The notes: a model not told the origin generated them from the letters alone. A stretch of DNA of 41,221 bases from Hyphomicrobiales bacterium (GCA_900472925.1 UCJU01000031.1:126746-167966); one strand, 5' to 3'. Shown: positions 1-7,910, counted from the first letter of the stretch. Made by a program: numbers and translations.

Positions 1-14
1 AGGGCAGAGGGGGG
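1..14. repeat. End of an intergenic inverted-repeat element (family A)
   Basis: The first 14 bases match the outer end of the right arm of the inverted repeat at 3577-3733 (AGGGCAGAGGGGGG). The window therefore seems to start inside another copy of this family. Only the outer end is visible, so copy length and orientation are uncertain. Confidence 0.5.
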
Positions 15-105
15 TAGCCACACCCTCCAGCCTCGACGCCACATCCGCTGTTGTCTTTACCAACCACCTACCGTACATCTTTTCCGTCATTTTATGAGGA
101 TAAGA

Positions 106-789
106 ATGCGCGATCTCAGCCAGTTCAAAGGATGTCCGGCACCGCAGCCGGTGACGCTCGAAGGTCGCTTCGTTACTGTCGTTCCGTTCGACCGGACAGC
201 CCATCTGGAAAAGCTGTGGGATGGGCTTGGCGGGCTTGGCATCAACGATCTGCTGAAATATTTCCCGCAGGACGGGTTTTTGAACTCGCAGGCATTCGGC
301 GACTGGATTGAGGGCGCGCAGGCCGGGATGGGTTGGGTGACGCTGGTCTTCATCGACAATGCCAGTGGCGACGTCGTGGGCATGGCGAGCTATATGCGGC
401 CAGACCCGAAAAACGGCGTGGTGGAGGTGGGCTCGGTTGCCCATGGCGTGAAAATGAAGCGTTCTCCGCTCTCCACCGAAGCCCATTATCTGATGGCCCG
501 CCATGTGTTCGATGATCTCGGCTATCGCCGTTACGAATGGAAATGCCACAATGACAACGCGGCGTCGAAGGCCACGGCCAAGCGCTACGGCTTCACCTTC
601 GAAGGGGTGTTTCGCCAGCATATGGTCTCAAAGGGCGCCAATCGCGATACGGCGTGGTTTTCGATGATCGATAGCGAATGGCCGGTCATAAAGCAGGCTT
701 TCGACACTTGGCTTTCACCGGATAATTTCGGCGACGAAGGTGTTCAGAAACAGAAGCTGGAAGATATCCGCGCCGGGATCATGGCATGA
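106..789 (+). CDS. GNAT family N-acetyltransferase (RimJ/RimL type)
   Basis: This 227-residue protein resembles acetyl-CoA-dependent N-acetyltransferases of the RimJ/RimL group. The typical C-terminal half is visible: the strand and turn around GDVVGMASYMR, then EAHYLMARHVFDDLGYRRYEWKC, then the NDNAASKATAKRYGF segment that in this family forms the cofactor-adjacent helix, then FEGVFRQH. The substrate (ribosomal protein, small amine or drug) cannot be told. A start at 106 is preferred over the in-frame ATG at 94 because GAGGA at 96-100 sits five bases before it. The stop overlaps the start of the next gene by four bases (ATGA), so the two are probably translationally coupled. Upstream lies only the end of a repeat. 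Confidence 0.85.
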   Translation: MRDLSQFKGCPAPQPVTLEGRFVTVVPFDRTAHLEKLWDGLGGLGINDLLKYFPQDGFLNSQAFGDWIEGAQAGMGWVTLVFIDNASGDVVGMASYMRPDPKNGVVEVGSVAHGVKMKRSPLSTEAHYLMARHVFDDLGYRRYEWKCHNDNAASKATAKRYGFTFEGVFRQHMVSKGANRDTAWFSMIDSEWPVIKQAFDTWLSPDNFGDEGVQKQKLEDIRAGIMA

Positions 790-995
790 CGGGCAAGAGC
801 AACAGTTCGGCCATCATCGCCGCCATCGCCATCCTCCTCGGCTTCGGCCTGCTGTTCTATATCCTGCCGACGATCACGCTGTGGCTTGCAAACCATTATT
901 CCGTCTGGGCCGCTGCGGCTTTCGACATGGTTGCGGTGCTGGCGTTCTTTGTGATTTTCTGGCTGCGGGCGCGGTATCAGCGGCGTCATCGCTGA
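786..995 (+). CDS. Small two-helix membrane protein, unknown function
   Basis: A 69-residue protein with two hydrophobic stretches, about residues 8-33 (AIIAAIAILLGFGLLFYILP) and 42-60, and a very basic tail (RARYQRRHR). The tail would sit in the cytoplasm by the positive-inside rule, giving a hairpin in the inner membrane. The start overlaps the stop of the acetyltransferase gene (ATGA), which supports translation by coupling. The next gene begins 35 bases downstream on the same strand. I do not recognise a family; the coupling and clean composition argue that it is real. Confidence 0.65.
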   Translation: MTGKSNSSAIIAAIAILLGFGLLFYILPTITLWLANHYSVWAAAAFDMVAVLAFFVIFWLRARYQRRHR

Positions 996-1029
996 TACAC
1001 TTGCCGCAAGATTTTCCGAAAGGACATCC

Positions 1030-1845
1030 ATGGCTCTGCTCAAATTTCTCACCGGCTTGTTTCGTCCAAAAGCAGATGACAAAACGCCCGATCCTGAAGC
1101 TCTCGAGGAGGAACTCAGCGCTGCCGAAGAAGAGCAGTGGGACGAGCATTTCTTCCAGGAAAGCTGCCTCAAGCGCGATCAGTTCTGGGGAGCGGTGGGG
1201 CAGGTTGAAACCGATATGCTGGGTCATCTCATCAGCCCGTCATTGACAGGCGGTCCGGCGTGGCCGACGACGCGTCAAGCCTATCGCGTCATTCGTCGCA
1301 AAAACACGATCCTTATCGCGACGGATGGCCTGTCGGATCCTTTTAGCGGGGTGTCAGGCGGTGAAAACGGTTTCGAGCTGGAGCTGTTCATCGAGACGCC
1401 CGATATCGATCCGGAGCACGCTGGACAAGCAGGAGAGATCGGCAGCATCGTCAAAAGCTGGGCATTCGAAATCATCCAGAACGTCGCGGGTACCGTGGCC
1501 GGTGCCGGTGGTATCAATGCGCAGCTTGATCGCTACACCGTGCTGTCGGTCGAAATTCCAGGTGTGAGCCAGTCACATTCCGTTCAGACACAGGTGCCGA
1601 AGCGGTTTATCACAGACGATGATTGTATCGGTGTTCTGATCGGCGCGCCGAGACAGAATTTTGGCACCGAGATAACCGATATGCCGCTTTCACCGGTCAG
1701 GATAGTCCCCGTGACCATCATTACCGCTGCCGAACTCGTCTATATCCGTGCCAATGGTGCCGCTGAGCGCATCCTTCTTGCCGAAAAACTCGCCGAGAGC
1801 GGCATCGGCAACGTTACGGCCTTCATGCGACCGGATATGATCTGA
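1030..1845 (+). CDS. Conserved protein, possibly SUFU (suppressor of fused)-like
   Basis: A 271-residue soluble protein without signal peptide or membrane segments. The N-terminus is basic and hydrophobic (MALLKFLTGLFRPK), followed by an acidic stretch (residues about 22-38, EEELSAAEEEQWDE). The core has TDGLSDPFSG, then GFELELFIETPD, and later SPVRIVPVTIITAAELVYI. This layout recalls bacterial SUFU-domain proteins, in which a GFELEL strand precedes a hydrophobic core and a C-terminal 'P.T..E' region. The match is from memory and weak; 'hypothetical protein' is the safe name. Bacterial SUFU proteins are often found as immunity proteins, but no toxin gene is visible here. It may share a transcript with the two upstream genes. 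Confidence 0.7.
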   Translation: MALLKFLTGLFRPKADDKTPDPEALEEELSAAEEEQWDEHFFQESCLKRDQFWGAVGQVETDMLGHLISPSLTGGPAWPTTRQAYRVIRRKNTILIATDGLSDPFSGVSGGENGFELELFIETPDIDPEHAGQAGEIGSIVKSWAFEIIQNVAGTVAGAGGINAQLDRYTVLSVEIPGVSQSHSVQTQVPKRFITDDDCIGVLIGAPRQNFGTEITDMPLSPVRIVPVTIITAAELVYIRANGAAERILLAEKLAESGIGNVTAFMRPDMI

Positions 1846-1861
1846 GCGTTCGAGAAAAACT

Positions 1862-2398
1862 TTAGAAAAGCCCGACGAACAACCCAAAGACAAAGCCTGC
1901 GCACGTCCAGACAATCAGTCTCCCGACACCATAATCCGTGCTTGCATTAAATGTCGCGAAGACGTTTCTGGCTAACCAGAGAAACAACAAGATGATGAAC
2001 GCTTCGACGGTCCAGGCACCTACGACGAAAAGCATCGCGACTAAAACCATCAGGCCTATGGGCACAAATATCCCGTTTTCGACCCGTCGATATTCCTCGT
2101 CGGTGCGGTCTCCTTTGAAGCGGCGTTCGATAGACAAGCGAACTTTTTTGATCGCCGAACCGAATTTGGGAAAGATGGGCGCATTGAACAATCCGCCGAA
2201 AAGATGATCGGCAATGAGGCCCATGATAAAGGCGGCACTCAGGCATATCGTGATGAGAAACCAAAATTCCGCATAATCCGACAAAGTGAGACGTGCACCG
2301 AAAACAGCAAGACCTAAAACAATGCCGAGCGATGCACTAGCAATTGTGCCAAACTTGAAAGTGTATTGTTTCAATGATCGGCTGATGTCCGCGGACAT
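1862..2398 (-). CDS. Integral membrane protein, unknown function
   Basis: A 178-residue protein with four or five predicted membrane segments: residues about 18-37 (ASASLGIVLGLAVFGA), 44-66 (FWFLITICLSAAFIMGLIAD), 112-143 (IGLMVLVAMLFVVGAW and AFIILLFLWLA) and a final one at the C-terminus (LIVWTCAGFVFGLFVGLF). A basic cytoplasmic loop (IKKVRLSIERRFKGDRTDEEYRR) lies between segments two and three. The start at 2398 is chosen because GGGAG lies six bases upstream; the longer frame to 2491 would add 31 residues with no membrane logic. It follows the NicO gene by 73 bases on the same strand and may be cotranscribed. No family recognised. Its end lies 16 bases from the convergent SUFU-like gene. 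Confidence 0.65.
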   Translation of the reverse strand: MSADISRSLKQYTFKFGTIASASLGIVLGLAVFGARLTLSDYAEFWFLITICLSAAFIMGLIADHLFGGLFNAPIFPKFGSAIKKVRLSIERRFKGDRTDEEYRRVENGIFVPIGLMVLVAMLFVVGAWTVEAFIILLFLWLARNVFATFNASTDYGVGRLIVWTCAGFVFGLFVGLF

Positions 2399-2471
2399 AC
2401 TAAGCTCCCACTTCTGGTCGAAGCACAACCTAAGGCGTAACGTACCGGAACGGTAGAGCAAAATGGCCGCC

Positions 2472-3554
2472 TTAAGCCTGCAATGATGCACCCAGCAAGC
2501 CGAGCCCCATCAGCAGGACAAACACGGCACCAGCGATCTCTATGCCGTGGGTGATGCGTGAGGCCTTTGTGCTGCCGGTGCCGGCGAAGCGGACGGCGAT
2601 GTCTTTGGCCTTGACGGCAAGACACGCCAGCAGCGAGACGGTGATGGCGGTGCCGATGGACATGGCGAGGACGGAAAGCACTCCGCCCATCAACAGTCCG
2701 TTCAGGACGGAAAAGCTCATGACGATGATGGCGCCGGAGCAGGGGCGCAGGCCAACGGCGATGATGGCTGACCATGCTTCATGCAGGCTGAAATCCTTTG
2801 CGCGCAGCATGGATGGGTCTGGCGCGTGGGCATTGCCGCAGGTGGTGCAGATATCACCGCTGCCGCTTTGGGCATGATCGGCAAAGACGGGCTTACCTTG
2901 GAAGCGAAGGCCGGTTCCCATTCCCGTTCTTGCCGGTCCAACCGCAACAGGGGCTGGACTGGCAGGGGCGAGCACGGGTGCAGGTTCGACCTTGATCATG
3001 AGGCTGCGCAGCTTGCGAAACAGAAGCCAAGCGCCAAACAGGGCGACCATCGCGAAGCTGGCGATTTCCATCGCCTGAGTTGCCTTGGTCATGGTGATGG
3101 AGGTGCCGCGCAGCATCAGATAGGCCGCTCCCACCAATGCGATGGCGACCGCGCCTTGCAAGACCGCCGAAATGAAGGAAATGACGATGCCGCGTTTCAA
3201 CTGCGTTTCGTTGGCAATCATATAGGACGAGATGACCGCCTTGCCGTGGCCGGGGCCGGCCGCATGAAATACGCCATAGGCAAAGGACAGGCCGATCAGT
3301 GAGGTCAGCGCCCACGGGTCCTCCCGCATCGCTTTCAATGCGCCGGTCAGCGACCGGTAGAAGGCTTGCTGGTGAACATTGATCCACTGAAAGAGAGGCG
3401 CGAGCGGCCCGCCGATGGAGATGGAGGGTTCTGCCGAGCCGATACCGAGCGGCGATTGCGCATGAGCGGTGGCGACAGTGGCGAGGAAGATGGCGCAAAG
3501 AATGAGGAAGCGAGCGCTGGTGAACTGTTTCGGGCCGGTTGATGAAGAGCTCAT
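2472..3554 (-). CDS. NicO/RcnA-type nickel/cobalt transporter
   Basis: A 360-residue membrane protein of the NicO family, which moves Ni2+ or Co2+ across the inner membrane (efflux in RcnA-like members). An N-terminal signal-like helix (about residues 14-32) is followed by the family signature HAAGPGHGKA at 97-106 and the second motif GLRPCSGA at 268-275. About seven hydrophobic segments are visible. The central loop (about 185-255) is rich in Pro and Ala and carries CTTCGNAH (236-243), a possible metal site, instead of the long His-rich loop of E. coli RcnA. The start at 3554 leaves out an upstream in-frame stretch that translates intergenic repeat DNA. It lies downstream of a DUF1007 gene on the same strand, a common pairing. 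Metal and direction of transport cannot be read from sequence. Confidence 0.85.
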   Translation of the reverse strand: MSSSSTGPKQFTSARFLILCAIFLATVATAHAQSPLGIGSAEPSISIGGPLAPLFQWINVHQQAFYRSLTGALKAMREDPWALTSLIGLSFAYGVFHAAGPGHGKAVISSYMIANETQLKRGIVISFISAVLQGAVAIALVGAAYLMLRGTSITMTKATQAMEIASFAMVALFGAWLLFRKLRSLMIKVEPAPVLAPASPAPVAVGPARTGMGTGLRFQGKPVFADHAQSGSGDICTTCGNAHAPDPSMLRAKDFSLHEAWSAIIAVGLRPCSGAIIVMSFSVLNGLLMGGVLSVLAMSIGTAITVSLLACLAVKAKDIAVRFAGTGSTKASRITHGIEIAGAVFVLLMGLGLLGASLQA

Positions 3555-3576
3555 GAGACCTTGGTGCCCGTGGCTT

Positions 3577-3733
3577 GCCCCCCTCTGCCCTGTCGGGCAT
3601 CTCCCCCACAGGTGGGGAGATTTCATCGCCGCAACCCACTTGCCCATCTCAAAGGTTGAAGATGAAGCGAGGGGCGGGCGTCCCGCCGATCTCCCCACCT
3701 GTGGGGGAGATGCCCGGCAGGGCAGAGGGGGGC
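3577..3733. repeat. Intergenic inverted repeat, family A (REP/RIME-like)
   Basis: Two 45-base arms (3577-3621 and 3689-3733) are reverse complements with a single mismatch. Each arm holds its own small palindrome around CTCCCCACCTGTGGGGGAG. The 67-base centre is unrelated spacer. The element fills the gap between the DUF1007 and NicO genes, which are otherwise a likely transcription unit, so it may form an mRNA hairpin between them. Similar arms occur at 1-14 and, decayed, at 7959-8106. It resembles rhizobial intergenic mosaic elements in size and placement, but I cannot confirm family membership. Confidence 0.9.
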
Positions 3734-3781
3734 GGCCATTGGCGCTGCCTGATAATGGAGAGCACAACGTACGTATAACCC

Positions 3782-4429
3782 TCAACATTTCAGCTCCAGT
3801 CGCGTCGCAAACAGCTTGGTCATGTCGGTACCGGTCGGGTCGTTAAAGAAGGCGTCGGTCAGATTGTTCTGGTTCTGGGAGATGATTTCATCCGGGTCTG
3901 GCCGCACGACCTTGTGTTTGCAGCCTGCCAGATGCGTACCCTTGACGACGATGTCGGTATCCTTGGCGAAGTCTATTGCCGTGTAAAGCGTCGGGTCCCA
4001 TGCGCCAAAGGTCAGCGTTCCCTTCACGGGAAGCGGCTGTTGCGGCTTCATGGAAAAGAACATCAGCACCTGACTGTCCTTGTAATCCACATGGATGGTA
4101 TCAGGCTTGCCGAGATCGACGGGTTTGCCGTCTGCGGTGACGAATGTGTAATAGGAAAATTCGGCAAGCGATTCGTGAACCGTCTTGCCGATTTCGGCCA
4201 GTTCTTCCGCGTCCAGCTTGGCGTCGCTGTTCTTGTCGTAGTCCAGAACGACGCTTGCGGAAAACATTTCATCGAAGCGCCAGATGTTGCGAACTTCCGA
4301 GATATTGCCATCCGCACCTTCGATGATTTCCATCCGCGCTTCGGCAAAGATATGCGGGTGCGCCATGGCGCTTAATGGCGCAAGACAGGCGGACAGGCAT
4401 GCAGCCAGCGGTAAGATCACGTTTTTCAT
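3782..4429 (-). CDS. DUF1007 family periplasmic protein
   Basis: A 215-residue protein with a Sec signal peptide (MKNVILPLAACLSACLAPLSAMA, cut probably before HPHIF). The mature protein starts with HPHIFAEARMEI, typical of the DUF1007 family, whose members often sit beside NicO transporters. The conserved middle includes IWRFDEMFSASVVLDYDKN and DAKLDAEELAEI, an acidic segment similar to an EF-hand loop (DYDKNSDAKLDAEE). The N-terminal His-Pro-His is a plausible metal ligand. The start at 4429 is chosen because it gives a clean signal peptide; an in-frame start at 4480 would add 17 charged residues ahead of it. It lies upstream of the NicO gene, separated by the inverted repeat. A role in delivering or buffering Ni/Co for the transporter is inferred from context. 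Confidence 0.85.
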   Translation of the reverse strand: MKNVILPLAACLSACLAPLSAMAHPHIFAEARMEIIEGADGNISEVRNIWRFDEMFSASVVLDYDKNSDAKLDAEELAEIGKTVHESLAEFSYYTFVTADGKPVDLGKPDTIHVDYKDSQVLMFFSMKPQQPLPVKGTLTFGAWDPTLYTAIDFAKDTDIVVKGTHLAGCKHKVVRPDPDEIISQNQNNLTDAFFNDPTGTDMTKLFATRLELKC

Positions 4430-4521
4430 GGATGCCTGTCTGTCTCGACGCTTCACTCTAGTTTCCGATTCTATCCGCAAATGGGACCGAATTTCGGCTT
4501 GGCTGCCGATGGACCGTCAAG

Positions 4522-5415
4522 TCAGCCGTAATTCTTGAACCAGTTCGACAGATAGTCCACGAAGCTGCGCACCTTGGCGGGCAGATAACGCCGGTGTGGA
4601 TAGACGGCGTAGATGCCGCGATCGCGGGAGATGTAGTCATCGAACAGGGTGACGAGTTCGCCTGAGACAATATGTGGTTTGGCGATGAAATCGGGCACGA
4701 TGGCAACGCCAAGACCGGTGCGGGCGGCGCGCAGCGTGGCTTGCGGGCTGTTGACCTCGATAGGGCCTGTGATCGCTACCGAGTTGGTGCCGCCACCGGG
4801 TTCGAAATAGCGGATGTGGTTGTGAAAGCGGGAATTCGTGTCCACGATGCAGGGCACCTTGCCCAGATCCTGCGGCGAATTCAGCGGGCCGTGACGGTCC
4901 ACGAATTCGGGGGTAGCCACTGCATAGACGCGAAAGTCGGCGAGCTTCCTGGCGATCATGCCGGAGTCTTCCAGCTTGGTGATTCGCACAGCCAGATCGA
5001 AACTTTCCTCGATCAGGTCCACGAACCGGTCTTCGGCAACGATTTCCAGAACCAGTTCCGGGTTTTCCTTGGCGAAATCGATCAGGCTCTGGCCGATGTC
5101 CGCGTCGATGAAGGTGCGCGGTACGGAGATGCGCAGCTTGCCCTTGAGATCGGCGTTGTTCTCACGAACGAGGTCGGCAAGATTGTCGATTTCCTTGAGG
5201 ATATCGGCGGCGGTGCGGTAGTAGGTATGACCAGCCTCGGTCATGGAAAACTGGCGGGTGGTGCGGTTGAGAAGCAGGGCGCCGAGGTCGTCTTCCAACT
5301 CGCGGACATATTTGGACAGAAGGGCTTTGGAACGCCCGGTCTTGCGGGCAGCAGCGGAAAAACCCTCCGCTTCGACCACGTCGATAAAGGCTCTGATGCG
5401 GGTGAGAGTGTCCAT
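4522..5415 (-). CDS. LysR family transcriptional regulator
   Basis: A 297-residue LysR-type regulator. The N-terminal winged helix-turn-helix spans about residues 1-60 (FIDVVEAEGFSAAARKTGRS, then LSKYVRELEDDLGALLLNRTTR), followed by the linker helix and a periplasmic-binding-protein-like effector domain (about 90-290). The start at 5415 is set by AGGAG seven bases upstream; the longer frame to 5460 would run into the operator-like dyad. The gene is divergent from the ornithine decarboxylase gene across a long intergenic region, and upstream of DUF1007 and NicO on the same strand. LysR proteins often control the divergent neighbour and themselves; a perfect dyad at 5439-5470 is the obvious site. 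Effector and target are unknown. Confidence 0.9.
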   Translation of the reverse strand: MDTLTRIRAFIDVVEAEGFSAAARKTGRSKALLSKYVRELEDDLGALLLNRTTRQFSMTEAGHTYYRTAADILKEIDNLADLVRENNADLKGKLRISVPRTFIDADIGQSLIDFAKENPELVLEIVAEDRFVDLIEESFDLAVRITKLEDSGMIARKLADFRVYAVATPEFVDRHGPLNSPQDLGKVPCIVDTNSRFHNHIRYFEPGGGTNSVAITGPIEVNSPQATLRAARTGLGVAIVPDFIAKPHIVSGELVTLFDDYISRDRGIYAVYPHRRYLPAKVRSFVDYLSNWFKNYG

Positions 5416-5438
5416 TTGCGGCTCCTGTTTGTTCCACA

Positions 5439-5470
5439 TTCTTGAACGTGTGAACTCCATCGTTCAAGAA
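5439..5470. promoter_or_regulatory. Perfect dyad upstream of the LysR gene, putative operator
   Basis: TTCTTGAACG (5439-5448) and CGTTCAAGAA (5461-5470) are perfect 10-base inverted repeats separated by 12 bases. The dyad begins 24 bases upstream of the LysR start codon. Position and size fit an autoregulatory LysR site, though the 12-base gap is longer than the classic T-N11-A form. It could also act on the divergent decarboxylase promoter. Confidence 0.6.
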
Positions 5471-5539
5471 TAAAATCGAGTGCCGAAAAAATCCGCATTA
5501 TGATGAAAAATTCCCTTGATTGTTACAGCGAATATTCTT

Positions 5540-5950
5540 ATCTCCCGTTTGCCCAAAGTCGCACGTGCCCATGTGTGTCCGCCGGACCCTCGATGTGGTG
5601 AGGTGTCTGGTAAGGTACCTGGAATTAACCCCTCCAGTCGCTATTCCGGCCAACCGGGAAATGCGAGGACATACGAAGCAACGACGGTGCGGGCCTTTCT
5701 GGTTCTCTGCCGGCTTTCCATCAGCCGGGGTACTAAAGAGGCACACCATCATTGCCGTAAGTGCGGTTGGGTATGATTCCCTCCAATCCCATGGCAGACA
5801 AAGCCGAATAATGCTCCTGGCAGGGCGTTGTTCACATTTGCGCCTTGAGCGTATGCGATTGATTCCGCGTCTCCACCGGCGGATCGTTCTGCATATCTTG
5901 AGCGCCCTTTGTCCTCCGGAATTTCCCGGGGTCGGAACATATTAGGGAAT
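5540..5950 (+). ncRNA. speF leader: Structured 5' leader of the ornithine decarboxylase gene (speF motif candidate)
   Basis: About 400 bases between the LysR operator region and the decarboxylase start hold no convincing gene but several hairpins. Examples are CCGGACCCTC (5582-5591) with GAGGTGTCTGG (5600-5610), CTGGA (5619-5623) with TCCAG (5633-5637), TTCCGG with CCGGGAA around a CCAA loop near 5645-5660, and CCGGCT (5710-5715) with AGCCGG (5723-5728). The last is flanked by GGTGCGGGCCTTT and AAAGAGGCACACC, which can pair in part. A conserved RNA of about 400 nt, the speF motif, is known upstream of ornithine decarboxylase genes in Alphaproteobacteria. Length, position and downstream gene all match. 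Assignment rests on these, not on a covariance search; exact ends are uncertain. Confidence 0.7.
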
Positions 5951-5956
5951 ACAACG

Positions 5957-7090
5957 ATGACGACTGCACGCATCATTGACTTCATCAAGACCCGCCGCCC
6001 CGAAGGTCCCTGCCTCGTGGTCGACCTTGACGTTGTGCGCGATAATTTCCATGCGTTCCGGCATGCTCTGCCCAACAGTGCGATCTATTACGCCGTCAAG
6101 GCAAATCCTGCTCCAGAAATTCTCAAGCTGCTGGCTGGCATGGGTTCCAACTTCGATTGCGCCTCCGTGGCTGAAATCCAGATGGCACTCGACGCCGGTG
6201 CGACATCCGACCGTATCTCCTACGGCAACACCATCAAGAAGGAACGCGATGTTGCGCGCGCATTCGCACTGGGCATCAATCTCTTCGCCGTTGATAGCCA
6301 TGAGGAAGTCGAGAAGGTTGCCCGTGCAGCCCCCGGCGCGCGCGTATTCTGCCGCGTTCTGACCGATGGCGAAGGTGCCGAATGGCCGCTGTCGCGCAAG
6401 TTCGGCTGCGTACCGCAGATGGCTGTCGATGTTCTCGTCTATGCCCATCAGATGGGTCTGGAGTCCTACGGCGTTTCCTTCCACGTCGGTTCGCAGATGA
6501 TGAACCTCGACGCATGGGACGCGGCTCTTGGCGATGCAAAGCGCGTTTTCGCTTCGCTTGCCAAGCAGGGCATCCACCTGCAGATGGTCAACATGGGCGG
6601 TGGCTTCCCGACGAAGTACCTGCGCGACGTGCCTGCTGCCGAAGAATATGGCCATGCCATCGACACGGCGCTGCGCAAGCACTTCGGCAACCAGATTCCG
6701 AAGACCATCATCGAGCCAGGCCGCGGCATGGTCGGTAATGCCGGTGTCATCAAGGCGGAAGTCGTTCTCGTTTCGCGCAAGTCCGACAATGACAACCACC
6801 GCTGGGTGTTCCTCGACATCGGCAAGTTCGGTGGTCTGGCCGAAACCATGGACGAAGCCATTCGCTACCCGATCCGCACCGAGCGCGACGAGGATGCGAT
6901 GGAGCTTTGCGTTCTGGCTGGTCCGACCTGCGACAGCGCCGATGTGCTGTATGAAAAGAACATGTACCCGCTGCCGGTCTCTCTGACCATCGGCGACGAT
7001 GTTCTCATCGAAGGCACAGGCGCCTACACGACCACCTATTCGGCGGTCGCATTCAACGGTTTCGAGCCGCTGAAGTCCTATGTGATCTGA
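5957..7090 (+). CDS. odc: Ornithine decarboxylase (PLP, alanine racemase fold)
   Basis: A 377-residue group IV PLP-dependent decarboxylase that converts ornithine to putrescine in the cytoplasm; family members may also accept lysine. The PLP lysine is Lys48 in YYAVKANP. Other visible family motifs are HVGSQ (176-180), GGGFP (214-218, phosphate binding), EPGRG (253-257) and the catalytic cysteine region CDSAD (Cys325). YTTTYSAVAFNGF near the C-terminus completes the dimer-interface signature. Length is normal. The start at 5957 is preceded by AGGGA eight bases upstream; an upstream in-frame ATG at 5909 lies inside the leader. The long structured leader suggests regulation at the RNA level. A hairpin at 7096-7121 follows the stop. 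Confidence 0.95.
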   Translation: MTTARIIDFIKTRRPEGPCLVVDLDVVRDNFHAFRHALPNSAIYYAVKANPAPEILKLLAGMGSNFDCASVAEIQMALDAGATSDRISYGNTIKKERDVARAFALGINLFAVDSHEEVEKVARAAPGARVFCRVLTDGEGAEWPLSRKFGCVPQMAVDVLVYAHQMGLESYGVSFHVGSQMMNLDAWDAALGDAKRVFASLAKQGIHLQMVNMGGGFPTKYLRDVPAAEEYGHAIDTALRKHFGNQIPKTIIEPGRGMVGNAGVIKAEVVLVSRKSDNDNHRWVFLDIGKFGGLAETMDEAIRYPIRTERDEDAMELCVLAGPTCDSADVLYEKNMYPLPVSLTIGDDVLIEGTGAYTTTYSAVAFNGFEPLKSYVI

Positions 7091-7095
7091 ATGAG

Positions 7096-7121
7096 TGACG
7101 CCTGTCTGGGGGCAGGCGTCA
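7096..7121 (+). terminator. Hairpin after odc, possible terminator
   Basis: TGACGCCTG (7096-7104) pairs perfectly with CAGGCGTCA (7113-7121) around an 8-base loop, five bases after the odc stop codon. The following sequence is not U-rich, so it may be a weak terminator or a 3'-end stabiliser. Confidence 0.5.
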
Positions 7122-7343
7122 GTCTCTAGGGTCCTCCCGTTCCGGCCTTGCCACAGCGCTCAGGCGCAAACCCTGCTTGCCGCACCTCTGTCCAGCCGAG
7201 GAAAGGCGTGGTCTGGCGGGCCGGAACGGTTTCACATTTCTCTTATCGCATGTCGTCATCGCAAGACCGCTTAGCACCTTTGCGCGACATGCTTTCATTT
7301 TCGGGTGCCGCTTTCGTGGGCGGCTTGGTGACGGGAGGCCGGG

Positions 7344-7910
7344 ATGGCCGCTGTTCTCAATTCTGTACGTGCATTTTTCACACCGCAGACATTTCATATC
7401 GACGCTGAAAATCCGGGTGATGTCGTTGCCCGCGAAAATCTGCTCGACCGCGTCATGGGTCCGGGCCGTCGCCGCAAGTCGTCGGAAAAGCTGCGCGCAG
7501 GCCGTGTTCCTGCCGAAGGTTTGGCTCTGGTCGCCCGCGATGAAGACGGCCACGTGATCGGTACGGTTCGTCTGTGGAATGTCCAGGCGGGCGTGACGCG
7601 CGGCGGTAGCCCCGTTTCCGCGCTGCTGCTGGGACCGCTTGCGGTGGATTGTGCCCATGAGGGCAAGGGCATCGGCTCTGCCTTGATGCGCGCCGCCATT
7701 GCCGAGGCTGCCAAGCGCGACCACGGCGCCGTCCTGCTGGTGGGTGATGCACCTTACTACGAACGCTTCGGCTTTTTTGCCAGCCACACCCAGCATCTGG
7801 TCATGCCCGGCCCGTTCGAGCGCTCGCGTTTTCTGGCGCTGGAACTGAAAAAGGGCTGGCTCGATGGCGCAGCCGGCATGCTGGTTGCCAGCGGCCGCAA
7901 GTTTTCCTGA
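7344..7910 (+). CDS. GNAT family N-acetyltransferase (YhbS-like)
   Basis: A 188-residue acetyltransferase. The acetyl-CoA site is seen in LLLGPLAVDCAHEGKGIGSALMRAAIAEAAKR, where the motif is G-K-G-I-G-S-A-L. Downstream VLLVGDAPYYERFGF is the strand and helix typical of YhbS/PA4866-like GNAT proteins. The start at 7344 is supported by GGGAGG at 7333-7338. It lies 250 bases downstream of odc on the same strand. Acetylation of a polyamine is an attractive idea from this position, but nothing in the sequence proves the substrate. Confidence 0.85.
   Translation: MAAVLNSVRAFFTPQTFHIDAENPGDVVARENLLDRVMGPGRRRKSSEKLRAGRVPAEGLALVARDEDGHVIGTVRLWNVQAGVTRGGSPVSALLLGPLAVDCAHEGKGIGSALMRAAIAEAAKRDHGAVLLVGDAPYYERFGFFASHTQHLVMPGPFERSRFLALELKKGWLDGAAGMLVASGRKFS

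Noticed and set aside
3577..3733. CRISPR array or insertion sequence
   Set aside because: The repeats are a single inverted pair with no spacers and no transposase gene nearby.
3555..3788. 78-residue N-terminal extension of the NicO protein
   Set aside because: It translates the intergenic inverted repeat; the protein from 3554 has a normal start and length.
5571..5945. A 124-codon open frame through the odc leader that ends at the odc ribosome site
   Set aside because: No ribosome site before its ATG, Arg-rich composition unlike a real protein, and it overlaps clear RNA hairpins. A regulatory leader peptide remains possible but unsupported.
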